The notes under the pieces: generated by a model | What the model saw: only the letters and a program-made list of their open reading frames with translations | Databases searched by the model: none | What the model was told of the DNA's origin: nothing | In this document: positions 22,443-35,049 of the stretch, in pieces | Layout: each line of letters begins with the position of its first letter | How positions within the stretch are numbered: the stretch's first letter is position 1 | Program-made: the position numbers and the translations under genes | Source: Pictodentalium vernedei | Taxonomy: Eukaryota > Mollusca > Scaphopoda > Dentaliida > Dentaliidae | Assembly (NCBI GenBank): GCA_031216915.1 | Contig: CM062290.1 | Location: forward strand, 164,340,453-164,404,452 | Reading direction: 5' to 3' | Length of the DNA: 64,000 nt

Positions 22443-23162
22443 CCTTCCGAAGGGTAACCTACAAAACTTTTCCCTGACAAAAATCCCCCCCCCCCCCCCA
22501 CAATCATTTTCACACAATGCGCAAAAATCCCCCCCCCCCTCCCCATGTTTTTTTCAGGTGAACAGAAATTCCTCCCTCCATAATTTCTGGTGAACAAAAA
22601 TCCCCCACCCCCTAATTTGTTAGAAGTATATTTAAAGCCATACAAAAATGTCCAAAGCTTTTTAACACTCGAGGCCGAGCACTTGTCGCTTCAATCAATA
22701 CTAACCTTGCTTGTGTGGAGTTAGCACGTTGGATAGTTGCTCACTGTTGCCCAGTGGTTCTCTCAGTGCACTTTAGCTTCCTCCACCCATAAAACTGCCC
22801 GACACGAGGTGACACTGGCTGTTGAAAGTGTCCTTAAACTCCAGTAGATAAATAACTGTCTTGATAAATAGTTATTGAGGCATGTTTTCTTGTAAATAGT
22901 GATGAGTGTTTTTGTAATTTACAAATTAAATACATAAGTTTTTAAATCCTTTTGTACTGCCTTTTAACCTTTTGGTGTAAAAGGCCGGGAGGGGGATTTT
23001 TATACTGCTCTTAAAATAATGTGGGAGATTGTGGTACTACCCTCAAAAACTGTGGTGGGGGGGGGGGGGGATTTTTGCTAAGTGTGTAAAAATGATTGGG
23101 GGGGGGGGGGGGGGGGGTATTTTTTGTAGGGGGATTTTAACCTACAGTCTAATCCTTCCAAA
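22443..23162. mobile_element. ~700-bp insertion with inverted C/G-rich ends
   Basis: Absent from the matching place in copy 1 (near 20240). It is bracketed by CCTTCCGAA (22443-22451) and CCTTCCAAA (23154-23162), a likely target duplication of about 9 bp. The 22455-22545 and 23055-23150 segments are inverted copies built from ACAAAAAT plus C-run and CAATCATTTT..ACACA blocks. The middle (22640-22960) is unrelated and non-coding. Family not recognised. Confidence 0.5.
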
Positions 23163-23289
23163 GATACATTTTATCTTAAAAGAGTCATTTCTGCATGAGA
23201 ATTCACTGCTTTCTTTAAAAACTACCCCAATCCCAAAATAAATCTAAAATCTGCATCAGCAGACAATAGTTTGGGGGAAAATCTGTCTC

Positions 23290-25220
23290 ATTTAACCATA
23301 CTGCAAGAGAAAGAGTGGTGTTCACCACACCACCACCCACCCCCCCCCCCCCCCCCTTCACTCCACACAAAACAAAATGAATGTCAATTTTGTTTTAAAA
23401 ACTGGTGTTGCAGCTATATAAATCACCAATATCAATAGACAGTACCATTTTATCTTAACAAATTATGTCAAATTTTCTTCTACATATTGATGTGGTAAAA
23501 TATAGCCCTGAATGTGTCCCCTAGACCCCCAGCATACCCACTTTCATCCAAAACTATGATATAATTCATAAATTAATTGATGTTGACACAAAACAAACCT
23601 CTTATGACATTAAATTTCACATTTCTGATAGTTTTTAAATCACATTCTGGCTTCTTAAGATATTTCACATTGTGTTTGATGAATATTTTGCAATATTTGT
23701 AAAAAAAAAAAAATGTAAAATCCCTCAAATTTCTTAATTAAGGCAACTAGAGTCATTGGTATGTCTATGACAAAACATTACACATTGATTTTTTCCAACA
23801 GCATGACAGTGCAGGTCATGTGGTATCTCATAGCACCATTAAAATGCCTGAAACCATCAAATATTGATTCTGCAGTGCAGTGCTTATGCTGCAAGTACCC
23901 ATAAAGGCACTTTCACAACCTTGGATGTAATCCCTACAGACACTCATGACCCATTTTGATAAAAAGACTAAAATTTAGGAAAATACAATGTACATACAGT
24001 TTTCCAGAGAGGATGAATCAGATATTTGCTTCAAAAAGAAAGATTGTGTATGTGTGTGTGTGTAAGGTGGAGGGGATTTCAGTTTGAAAAATAGTCAGAA
24101 GCCAGTTACTGAAAATGTCCATGTACAACCGAGCAAATGAAAAGCAAAGAATCGCTGTCTGTGATGGACGGTTCTTGGACAACTTGCACTCTGGACGATT
24201 CATACCACAATTAGGGGGTACGAATTGTCTTGACAATAAGGTACAAATTGTCTGGACAAAAGATACAAATTGTCCCAGTAAAAGGTTTGAATTGTCTCCT
24301 TTTTGGTACAAGTTGTCTCAAGTAAGTGTACTAAACTGTCTCATGTATTAACTATTTAAATGTTTTTGACTCATGTTTTGGCTGAGTGAAATGAAAATGA
24401 AAAGTCGATGGAGTGATAGTAATACAAACATAAACAAATGCATGAAACAACCAATCAAAACAAGATTTATGAATAGAAATGAAACTTCAATGGGTGAACC
24501 ATCGCTCAACAGCATAAGTGAAAAAGCGATCACTGGTATTATCAACTTTGGGTCCGAACGTGGTAAAAGGAAATTTATAGTAGATAGTAATGGATGTAGG
24601 TTTACAGTTAAAACACTATTTTTTTTAATGAAGCCGCAATAATTCTTTAAATTGATGAAGATCTAACAATAAATAATTTTATGACGCCCAAATAATAAGT
24701 TAAAGAGCGTGCTGCCTTAATAATTTAATTAATTTAATTCTGAGCTCCCTCAATAGAGCATTTTCTTTTTGCCGTCGTGACGCTAAATCTTTTAAGTGTC
24801 TACTTGCTTTTTACTTTAAGTCATGAAATTTGATATTCTGTGTCTTTTTAAAATAATAGAAACGACATCGCCTTTTTTATCCTTTCTCCAAGTTTATAAT
24901 TCTCTCCCAACCCCATCTCTATGTATATTTTTTCAGAGGGGGTTAATTAAGCAGGGTATGAATTTGCAGAAGAGGATACAAATTGTCCAGAGGGGGAACG
25001 AACTGTCGGATACTGCCCAGAGGAGGGGTACGAATCGTCCAGACAGAAGGTACAAATTGTACTGGGAAAATGTACGAATTGTCCAGACATCGGGGTACGA
25101 ATTGTCCAGCAAAAGGTACCAATTGCCAGAGGTACGAATCGTCCCGGCTATGAGTTGTCCAACTCACTGATGGATGGATAGATGGATGGACAGACAGAAA
25201 TGCAGTCACACATTTTGAAA
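23290..25220. repeat. Third, partial copy of the ~2.5-kb tandem sequence
   Basis: Aligns with copies 1 and 2 until about 25220, then similarity is lost. It is interrupted at 24175-25162 by the element listed next. Similar text flanks the gap: 'gcaaatgaaaagcaaagaatcgc..gatggac' before it and 'gatggacagacagaaatgcagtcacac' after it. Confidence 0.65.
24175..25162. mobile_element. ~988-bp element with inverted ends of GTACGAATTGTCC repeats
   Basis: The left end TTGGACAACTTGCACTC and GGACGATTCATACC is the inverse of the right end (GGTACGAATCGTCC, TGAGTTGTCCAA). Next to each end lie 5-8 degenerate copies of a ~20-25-bp unit with the core GTACGAATTGTC. A plus-strand frame at 24373-24642 (89 codons, ending RKFIVDSNGCRFTVKTL) resembles nothing I can name firmly. 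It is missing from the other two copies of the host repeat, which defines it as an insertion. A related repeat array lies at 35.6 kb. Confidence 0.5.
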
Positions 25221-25828
25221 TAAATTCAATTTCAGTTTCCTTTTGAATGCTAAAACAAACTAGAATTAGTAGAAATGAAATATTTTCTCTGAAATCAGTG
25301 TGCAAATGTTATTGAGAGGTCGGTTCTGGGGAGGTTGGTATTTAAGCTTTTTAAAAGTTTTTTGCCATTTTTGGAGAAACATACTAAAGTTTAAATATCA
25401 GAATCCCCACCCCCAGATGTTGGTCAGACGAGGGGGCGACATTGGCTAGTTTGAAGATGAATTCAGTTCTATTCTGGTTGCAGTGCCAAAAGCATCCAGG
25501 AATTAAAACATTGTTTACCAAAACACAGAGGAACTCTACATGTAATTTAAATGGGAGTTCTGATTGATTCTGATATTTAGCCTTTAGGAAAACACGTCGG
25601 ATCACAAAATTGGCTGGCCGCTACACTGTAATTCTGACAGTCTTAAACTGACATTGTATTGTATCACTGGTAAAAATAGTTCATAGACTGGATCCAGTGA
25701 ACTTGTGAAGAAAAACCTAGGAAATAAATGAATAGGTATCGCTGTTCGCGTGCATGTCTGTTTCTGTAAAATTTTACTACAACAAGACTGCATGTCCGTG
25801 TTTTGAGAACAAAGATTTCCCCCGGTGA

Positions 25829-27284
25829 GACTACTTACCGAGAACAACCGAGAACAACCGAGAACAAATTAAAATAATAAAAAAGGCAAAAATAAATATT
25901 AATTGTTAGCATATAGGTGCCCTATGTTGTATATAAAATAAGAAAAAGCAAATTTAAAGCTTTTAGACCGACTCAGTCTGTGGTGATGGGGATTATTTTT
26001 CAATTTCGGATTCGCCGCCAAAACGAGATGACACTGCTTGCCGAGAACAAAACCAATTAATATATAAAGATCGAAATAAAAGTTTATTGTTAGCGTATAA
26101 AGGATGTAAGTACTCTATATTATGTGCAACTTAGTAACCAAACAATTTTAAACCAGCCAGGTCAATGGTGAATAGGATTGTTTATTAACTCCCGCATTCG
26201 GAGCCGAACCGAGAAGAGGCTACTTGCCGAGAACAAAACAAAAATTTAAAAATGAAAATAGAAGTCTATTGTTTGCATATAAGGCATGTATCTTTTCTAG
26301 AGACTACTTGCCGAGAACAAAACAAAATAATATTTCAAAATGAAAATAAAAGTTTATTGTTAGCGTCTAAGGCATGTATCTACTATATATTATGTATTAT
26401 GTACAAATTAGTAACAAAACAATTTAAACCAGCCAGGTCTACGGTGAATGGGATTATTTATTAATTCCCACATTCAGCGCGGAACCGAGAAGAGGCTACT
26501 TGCCGAGAACAAAACAAAAATTTAAAAATGAAAATAGAAGTCTATTGTTTGCGTTTTAGGCATGTATCTACTCTAGAGACTTCTTGCCGAGAACAAAACA
26601 AAATAATATTTCAAAATGAAAATAAAAGTTTATTGTTAGCGTCTAAGGCATGTATCTACTAAATCCGCAATTCAAAGTGGAATTGACAGAACTTTTAATC
26701 TGGCCGCATGTTATGTAACTGCTATTGTCTTTAAAAATCCAAACTTAATACGGAAATCAACTTCAGATCCACCAATACTTATAGGATCAGTATTTTTGCA
26801 TTGGGATGGCACGTTTCAATGCTACCATCATTTTCTGTCTTATCTATCCAGCAAATTAAATGACTTCCCAAAACTGCAGTCGTGACAAAAAAAAACTGGC
26901 CAGCGAAAGCGAGTGAAGAACTCAAAAACGAGTAGTGGCGTTAGTAGTAAACGCCAACGTCTGGAGAACAAATGAAACTTGTCGCAGTCAGTGTTAATTA
27001 ACAGTCTCAATCTTGTTCTCGGCGAGTAGTCTCTTCTCGGTGTCAATTAACAGTCACAATCTTGTTCTCGGCAAGTAGCCTCTTCTCGGTTTGGCGGCGA
27101 ATCCAAAATTGATAAATAATCCCCATCACCACAGACTGAGTCGGTCTAAAAGCTTTAAATTTGCTTTTTCTTATTTTATATACAACTTACGGCACCTATA
27201 TGCTAACAATTAATATTTATTTTTGCCTTTATTTATTATTTTAATTTGTTCTCGGTTGTTCTCGGTTGTTCTCGGTAAGTAGTC
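25829..27284. mobile_element. Non-autonomous element with ~190-bp TIRs built on CCGAGAACAA
   Basis: The left end reads GACTACTTACCGAGAACAA and the right end is its inverse (TTGTTCTCGGTAAGTAGTC). The arms (25829-26015 and 27095-27284) are nearly identical inverted copies, including three CCGAGAACAA repeats at the tip. Inside, a ~276-bp segment starting GGCTACTTGCCGAGAACAAA occurs twice in direct order (about 26217 and 26493), and extra CTTGCCGAGAACAA boxes recur. No coding capacity and no clear target duplication. Superfamily not recognised. Confidence 0.65.
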
Positions 27285-29109
27285 CTACCCGATTTCCCCA
27301 GACCGTATGTCAACATAACTTGAATTTATCCGAACTCCGGCTGTTTCTAAGGAAATCGCGTCAAGTTCCCCACAAATGAAAAAGGCCCACTAAAAGTGTC
27401 AATAAATCACTTGTTTTATTTTTTATTCGTTGTCAACAATTTGTGAAGTGTACGTTCTCAATTAAAATTGAAACTGGGCTTTGAATCTGACGAAACCGGC
27501 AACGGACGGCATTGGCACTTCGAACTTTCAAACAATACCTAACTCGCCAACAACTACCTAACTTCGAAAGTCACTTCATAACTTGATTATTTATCATAGT
27601 TTCCAGCATTCTGCGACAATAATATATTTTACATAATGTCCTTTGAAAAGCCCAAAACAATTAAATACCCGTTACAATGATTCTGGATTTTTTGCCAGTG
27701 GGAGAGCCACGCCGCCAGATGGCACCCCAAACTCTGTTGCACGCATAAAAATCGGAAAAAGACTTTTTATACAGGGGGGGGGGGGTGGAAAAAAATTGCA
27801 AAACACTGATGCCGGGGTGGGTGGGTGGGTGGTCAAGGAGGACCAAAAAAATTTTTTCCGATGCTTGCAAATTTTTTCCTCAGACATTTTTGGGCAAAAT
27901 TGTATACCATAATCAGTGAAGTATCATTCAAAAACCAATAAAAAGACACCCAGGTTATCACGGGGTACCTACCATGGGTTATATACGATAATAAAACTGT
28001 TATTGTGGCTGAGCTATGATTCGGCTTATAGTGATACAATGTATGACATATTGAATAATGCAAGTTAAAGTGCATCACTAATTGCAATTATCAAACACTG
28101 CACTCTAAGGATAAGTTATCTTGAGGGTGTTCCGTTTGATTAAATTTCTAATATGTTCACCCTGGTGAGATCGGCTGGCTTAGATGAGGAGCAAAGGCAC
28201 CTATGTGAAGTCAGGAACAGTTACAGATTTCAACTGTAGGAACAATTCTGTACAAAGATGTATCCAGACCTGTTACAAAAAAAAACAATGACTCTTATTG
28301 CCATTGTAGGAAGTATGTAACACAAAAACTACTAAACATTGAACCTGGACATACCTGGACATACCAGCTTTACTCTATATTTGATTTGTTATGGAGACCA
28401 TCTGCCTTAACTGGTAGAGTGCTGGAAGCCCATAATTGGGCTTTATTCTGAAGTGCCGGTACCGCAATTTAAAGGCTTCATATTCTGTGGATATGCTTCA
28501 TATTGTCTTTGAAGTGATATTATTTTATCTGTTAAGATTTGCCTTGTTAAAATTTTATCTGTTAGGATTTGCCTTGTTACAAATCTGTTAGGATTTAAAT
28601 TGTTACAAGGCAAAGATGCACAAACAAATTTTAAGGACCAAAAATAATTTAGCACTCTACCAGTTAAGAGACCACTTTGGTCTGATAAATCGGATGTTCT
28701 TTCAAGACCTGTCCTGCTGTACAAGGTCAATCACTCAATACTGTATGATAAAATTGGTTATGGTGCAGTATGGTGGGAAGGATGATGCAGAAGCATGTAT
28801 TTAGTGGGGGTGGGTGGTTCAGATAACCTCGGAAAAAAATTGTAAAACTGGAAAATTTACATGGGGTGGGTGGGTGGGTCCTCCGACTGGTGAAAAACAA
28901 AAAATCGGCATCGGTGTTTGCAAATTTTTTCCTCCCCCCCCCCCCCATGTTTTATATCCGATTTCTATGGTTGCATGGTATATAGAAAGATTATAAAATC
29001 ATGGACACGTACCTATTACCTATGTGCGCACACGCCACTGCGTGGGTGTGCACTAATATGAAATTTAGGCAAACCTAAAAGCGATCGAAAGTGATGCATT
29101 AGGCCTAAA
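27285..29109. other. Non-coding; two G4-rich related repeats
   Basis: No gene recognised. Two segments (27770-27895 and 28800-28950) share pieces such as AAAAAATTGCAAAAC or TTGCAAATTTTTTCC, a CGGCATCGGTGTTTGC or GATGCCG box, and GGGTGGGTGGGTGGG tracts that fit a G-quadruplex pattern. They look like relatives with rearranged block order. A ~30-bp unit (TTATCTGTTAGGATTTGCC) is repeated about three times at 28525-28605. Confidence 0.4.
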
Positions 29110-29275
29110 TAGTGGGGCGGATTGCTATAAAAATAGTTCAGTTTGTGATACAAGCATGACATTTGGTATGGAAGTCACTTTTGGTATATAGAGTACTTTA
29201 GGATAGTTGGCAACGAAATATCTTATTATTTTCAAGATGGCCACCGGAAGTGAAAAAATCTGCACTATTGGTGAT
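29110..29275. repeat. Academ-like element, left terminal inverted repeat
   Basis: Pairs with 35050-35215 in reverse complement. Matching blocks include TAGTGGGG(C/T)GGATT, AAAATAGTTCA, GATACAAGCATGA against GATGCAAGCATGA, GATAGTTGGC and TTTTCAAGATGGCC. The arms differ by substitutions and small indels, indicating an old copy. Confidence 0.75.
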
Positions 29276-29575
29276 GAGAGCGCAGCATATATGAGTGAAA
29301 CATATGCATTAAAGCAATTTTTCTGCTGTTATATCATTCCTTTATGCAAACCAAGACTGAATATGAACTGAAATAATGAATAGCAACGACAATTGTGGTT
29401 TAAAAGGCTGTGGAAATATATGGCAATGGAAATAACTCTGTATGCTCAAATGTGCAGTTACCAGGGATTTGTTTCTTTTTTAAATGTACACGTATTTTCA
29501 AAATAAACCTCATAATCTGCAATATCAATGCCAATGTTTTGTATCTCATGCATTTAGAATCGATGCCCGTATATA

Positions 29576-32500
29576 TCACAGGTGTATTTGTTGATACCAA
29601 CTGCTTTCTTGGCAGTTACAGGAGCAAAGTGCAGTGTATGACAATCCTTTGCGGTAGCATTTGCAATTTCCAGTACATGTTGAACGCTTGCAGCAGCAGT
29701 TCTGTCGTTCTTGACAGCACTCTGCTATAGCAGAGAGTGTAGTCCAGTGTGGCGCCCACAAATTGTTGTGTTTAAGCCAACCCCAGCCGATAGGATCTGG
29801 TAACTGTTGCACTGGAGAAGAAGCCTGGCCCCAAACATGACCCGCTTGGAAAACTGCTCTTTCAACATGCTCATATAGGGATGCCCTAGTTGGTGGTATG
29901 CCATTGTATGGACGTTGCTTTCGAGCGAACAAATCAAGACGACATTCGTCTACTCTGCATGTTGTGCTTGAACGGTCGTACATGACAACAACAAAATGTT
30001 CCAAGATATCCATGTCTGCCTCTGTAACTTCATTCTGTGGTAAACTCAGTCGACAGAAAACCGCTGTTGCAGCTTCATACACATTCCATGTCCGCCAAGC
30101 AGACTTCTTTCCTTTTCCCACAAAGGCAGACACAGTATCACACCCTGTAAAAGCATGAAAGAAAGGTAAAGCACTTGACCGAGGTCCAATTGATTTGGTA
30201 ATGTCGAGTACTGGGAGCCAGCGGAAGTGTTGTCCCTTCCCAAAAGCTAACCACATTGAATTAATCTGAAGGTCAATAAACACGGAGATGGCTATAACAG
30301 CAACATCTGTGTCGGAAGTAACAACAGTCATGCTATTAAAACCTGTAACAATCGAATGTTTGGCATGAACAAACATGCGGGTGTCTGCCTCTTCATGGTT
30401 ACAGGGTGATACCATATCTGTGTTCCGATCCTTATTACAGGCAACATCATCCCCTTTAGTAACAACTATAAGGCTGTTTGTCTGAGCATTTACAATTCTA
30501 TCTGCCAAAAATCCAAACAGTTCAGTTTTGTTTTCATCACACCTCAGGAAATTGCTCCACGACTTTGGTACGTTACTCTTACCGGCCACTTTTCTTCGAA
30601 ACCCAGCTCCCCTTTTCTGTCGAGTTCCTGCTTTGAGGCTACTTTCGAGGTATACATCAAAAACAACATCTACCCTTGTACATTTTTGTCCACATCTTAC
30701 AATGTATGGTATAATAACCTCAGCAGCATAGTCATCAAATGTTTTAGCAGTTCCAGGTGGTTTTGCATTGACCATAGCCGCACCATCTATAATCATAACT
30801 TCAGTATGAGGTTCTTCTACTCGAGCAGCTATCCCTGTCTCTAAAATGTCCATCAGCTGTGATTTTACTCCACAGTTGAGCATACCATTGTGTGATAATG
30901 ATGGTGGGTACTGTTGGTTTTCACGTTGAAAAAAGTTTTGAAGGTCACACTGTCGATTTTGGCACCGTGAAAAAAGTTGACAGTCATTTTTCAAACTCTC
31001 TATTTTCGGATTCCCCACCGTAGTATGAGGCTTAATTTTTTTGCTGAAAAGGGAAAGCTTATTTTTTGCCAAGGGTTCATGAAAACTTTCTTGTCCATTA
31101 GTTGTCGATTTTTTCAGGAATTTATCATACTGTTTTCTGCCAACAGGTAAAAGCTGAGGCATCGACTCGTTTACCTTTTTATCCACAACTTCTTTGATAT
31201 CGAGGGAATAAAGGTCTTGTGAATATTCTTCAAATGGATTGCCATACTCAGATATTGTTGAAATTAGTCTACAGACTTTATCCTGAAAGTCCTTCTGGGC
31301 AGCAGGGGTATCGTCATGGTGTCTTCTGTTTCGTTTCAACTCTAATTTGCCAGCTGCAACTGCAAATTCATCGATAACCCTGCTTATTTCCGGCCCTGCT
31401 ATCATCCATCGCCTCAGTGCTGCTGGGTCTTCTGTTAACCCAATAGCTCCATCGTCACCCTTATCTATGGCATTATTTTGCTCCTGAGCTTGATCGATTG
31501 CGATACCAGAGAACACTCGTTCAGTTTTGTGGACAGCAAAATGACCCTTGCAAAATTCTGTATATATATCAGGATGTAAAGTCTCAAGCCCGACCATATC
31601 ACGAAGGTGAACTGGGAGCCACCGGGCATAATTTATATGGTCCAGGGCAAAGAAGTAGGGAATAAGTTCCGCTAGTGATTCTTTGTATAGTAGGAAATCA
31701 CTTTCGCGAAATGAGCGGACAAAACAAAGTATCAACAACTCTAGTTTTAGAATTGTGGACCAGAACTGAAACTGTGGGATCTTTTCTTGATCACCACACC
31801 ACTGCATAAAAACTTTGAACTCCTCTGCTTTGTCAAGAAATGGACCTTCACACTTATTAAAAACAGTTTTCATGAGACTGAACAGAGCAGTAGCTGTAAC
31901 CTGATGTGCGTGCCTAGTTTTCAACACATTTGAGGCTGACAAAAAAGAGTCAGCAGTTTCGGAAGTAGCAATATCTGGGCCTGTCAATGCGGCTGTCCAG
32001 CCACTACCTTTCAGTAGATCACCTAGGAGTCTGAATGCTGCCATTTCAACATGCAAGCCACCAAACATTATGACGATTTTATCCTCACCATATGCATCTG
32101 GCCACTGCCACTGAATCTGTTTGGCTAAAGCAAATAGTGGTTGATCAGCTGCCATGACAGGTGTTTGCCCAGGATTTAAAAACTGCGTTACTTCCTTTAT
32201 CTTTTCCATTGAGTGGTTTATGGTTGCTACTGAATGTGCTGGTTCTTGCAAAAGAGGCATTAAGGAAGAAACACTTACACACACGCTTGGACCTCGGTTG
32301 CGCGAGGAGTGATAGGATGACCAAGAAACAGCATCAGAATTTACAACATCATCCGTCAAATGGATAAATCTTAACCATTCGTACCCCATGTCAATGTGTT
32401 TATACAGATATGATTGATCTGAAATAGTTGGATATAGATTGTGGGCAGTTGACTCGGGCTTACTCTTGAAATATGCCGGCTTAACATTTGTATATGATTC

Positions 32501-34125
32501 AGGAAGCACAGAAATAGTTTTTGACTTTGGTCTTTCTGAATCTACATTAAATTTTCGCTCCGCAGCATCTGAATCGGTATTTGGGTGTTGGAAGATAGAG
32601 ATACTTGTGCCATGAAATGATTACATAGCTGTTGTAGCCGATGGATTGTGATCTATGTTATCACAGGCTGATGTAGTAAATACACCCTTGCGCAATGCAG
32701 GGGGGCAGACAAGCCCTTCTTCTAAATATTGGTTAACAACCGCTTCACCTAGCTGTGTTGAAATTGCGAGAGTTCTGTCATATGAAATACTTATTCCATA
32801 CTGAAATAAAGTATCAAAAAGCTGTCGCTTTCTTGTTTTTGCAAAAAGAAGAAGACCAACGTAAATGGCAAATGGGGTCTCGCGTTCTGTTGAATGTCTC
32901 TGGCCTCTAACACCTTCTTTTACCACCTTTTTATGACAGTTGAACTGCAGTAGTTGTGCTATTGCTAGATCAGACTTTGTTGACCCCTGCTCAATTTGGG
33001 ATTCAATATCGGGCCCATGCTCAATCATGGAGACAAGTTTTAGCAAGCTTTGTGGTACGGAATTTTGTATGTCGCCTTCCTCAAACGACCCTTTAAACGC
33101 TGATTTATGTTGTAGCATATCTCTACGAACAATTTCAGCTATTCTTGCTAGCTGTATTGCATCTGTATCAGAGCAAGCTGAAGCTAGAGCAGGTCCACAT
33201 CTTTTTCAAACGCAAGGAGAACCTCTCTTCCCTTACTAAACGTATTCATTTTTGGAACTTTGGCGACTATCTTTTCTTTCAGCCGTGTTTATTGACCGTA
33301 ACATGTTCGGTTTGAAATTGCTTTAAACGGCTTTCATACAGACTACTGAGGTCGGCAAGCTTAAAAACACATCCTGCGGGACTATTTCGTTGAGTTTCCA
33401 TGATGTGAGTAATAAGCTCAGCAAGAACTAAATCTTCAGCGCTATTGGTTTCAACAGAAACATTCTCCTTACTTTTGGCTGTTTTATTTAAAACAGACCT
33501 CTCTCTGTTATACAATGCCGTAAGGCAGGCTGGGTGGTACTTAAATTCCTGTGCTATAACATCACCAGCACTGAGCTTTACAAGAAGTTTATCATCTTGA
33601 AGAACTTGTGCACACTGATTAAGTCTCTCATTCAGTTGCATGGTCATTGCTTCCCTAACTTTTGAGAGAGTGGCCTGTTTGTCACAAATAAAACAAACAA
33701 CTGGGGATTCGTCAGTATCTTCTACTGAACTTCTTGTAAATTTAGAAGGTTCGCTGACCATAGAGGATTGTGAATCTTCTTCAAAACCTCTCCGTTTTTT
33801 TTTTTTTTTTTTTTTTTGCTCTTGATAGCTTTGTATTGTTAAATCTAAGCCTACATGATTCGTGATACTTTGCATCATTTTTAACAAATGTGCTCTCTAC
33901 TCCACTACCATCATCCAAACGACATAAATCAATTGCCATTGGTATTTCGTTCAGCTTATGGAACTGAGGAATATTAGTGGCAAGTGTTGCATACCCACTA
34001 GCCTGATAAGTCTTTGGTGGAGACCTTAATGGTTCATCTGTATCTGCTTGACACAAGGCACATTTTGACCAATCTGTATTCCACAACCCGGTGTGGCTGG
34101 TTGAGAGTCGAATTATTTTCGACAT
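29576..34125 (-). pseudogene. Academ-like transposase (XPG-like nuclease plus Cys-rich finger), broken
   Basis: An intronless minus-strand gene of about 1500 codons from the ATG at 34125 to the stop at 29576. The N-terminus has a CALC..C zinc-like cluster (CALCQADTDEP, HESCRLRF), then a second one (VCFICDKQ, YHPACLTALY), then a conserved ACDNIDHNPSATTAM block. The last 977 codons (from 32509) hold an XPG/FEN1-like nuclease at residues about 570-810 of that part (IIDGAA, VVFDVY, EEADTR, TSDTDV, FTGCDTVSAFVGKGKK) and a Cys-rich end (931-966). Lesions: a 23-A run (33795-33817) with a frame change, one-base losses near 33280 and 33195, and an in-frame TAA at 32621-32623. The nuclease acidic residues are intact. 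The role, DNA cleavage in transposition, is known only by family. Confidence 0.75.
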
Positions 34126-34333
34126 ATTGAATTATAGATGAACAGAATAAAAAGAACAAATTAGATAGCGCTTCCCGTGACCATAAAAACATCAAATATA
34201 CAAAATACATGAAATCTCTGATTTGTAAGTAAACAATATTATGGCTAGTTTATTGTTTCCAAAGAGATAACCTCACCAATGAAAATAACACACAACTCTC
34301 GTTCCCTGCGTCGTTGTCACCGTTAGGTATCAA

Positions 34334-34526
34334 CGTGCGATTAAAGAGAGAACTGATTAACGTAGCAGAAAGGCAAACTGGACTCCACAGAGTTTGAAAC
34401 GAAGTGGCATCAACGCTCTTTATTTCGTGCGATTAAAGAGAGAACTGATTACTAATGTTGCAGAAAGGCAAACTGGTATGGACTCCACAGAGTTTGAAAC
34501 GAAGTGGCACCGACGTTCTTTATTTC
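34334..34526. repeat. ~95-bp tandem duplication upstream of the Academ-like gene
   Basis: Two direct units (34334-34425 and 34426 to about 34526) starting CGTGCGATTAAAGAGAGAAC and sharing GCAGAAAGGCAAACTGG, ACTCCACAGAGTTTGAAACG and CTCTTTATTT or TTCTTTATTT. They lie between the TIR and the start codon, where promoter or transposase-binding sites would be expected. Function is not known. Confidence 0.8.
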
Positions 34527-35049
34527 TGTATTTACGGCGTGAAGAGAAAACTGAGTATTGACGAAGCAATAACGCGAGCGTCCCTATGTGTGAAACAGAG
34601 ACGCACTAACACCTTATTAATACCGCACTTTAACCGGGCTTCAATTGATTTTATGTATAGGAGTTAGAATTTTAAAAAATGTATTCGCCTTCAGCCGGTT
34701 GTGATTAAACAGTCATCAAATTAAAGAACAATCGTAACTGGGAAATATTAGCATGCGGAATAAATTTGCTTTGAGCGTTAACATCAGTATCATTTGGACG
34801 AATCTACGTTGAAAACTCAATTACAATTTCTTATTTTCGATAAAAATGGTAGTTTGCTTCAATACGCTGTAGAAACACTTTCCCCCACCCCACCCCACCC
34901 CTCCCCAATGCGAATTTTAGCAGGGGAGAAATCTCACTTTAAAATGACACCTTTGTTGCAAATTTCCTTCAAGTAGAGCCTGATATCAAGTCACCACAGC
35001 CAGACTATAAAGCCCTGCCAAAACTTCATTGACAAAAACATTATGGCCG

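Larger units (their letters stand above)
20570..23289. repeat. Second copy of the ~2.5-kb tandem sequence
   Basis: Matches copy 1 over its whole length apart from indels. It contains a local 67-bp tandem duplication at about 21225-21355 (each starting GATGGACAGACAGACATGCA), a MITE (21743-21963) and a ~700-bp insertion (22443-23162). No coding sequence recognised. Confidence 0.75.

Noticed and set aside
22409-22645. Gly-rich minus-strand frame (and similar ones at 23029-23241 and 58160-58521)
   Set aside because: They are translations of G/C homopolymers within repeats.
24373-24642. FLYWCH-type zinc finger start
   Set aside because: The segment RGKRKFIVDSNGCRF is vaguely reminiscent, but the Cys and His residues of the finger are not present within the frame.
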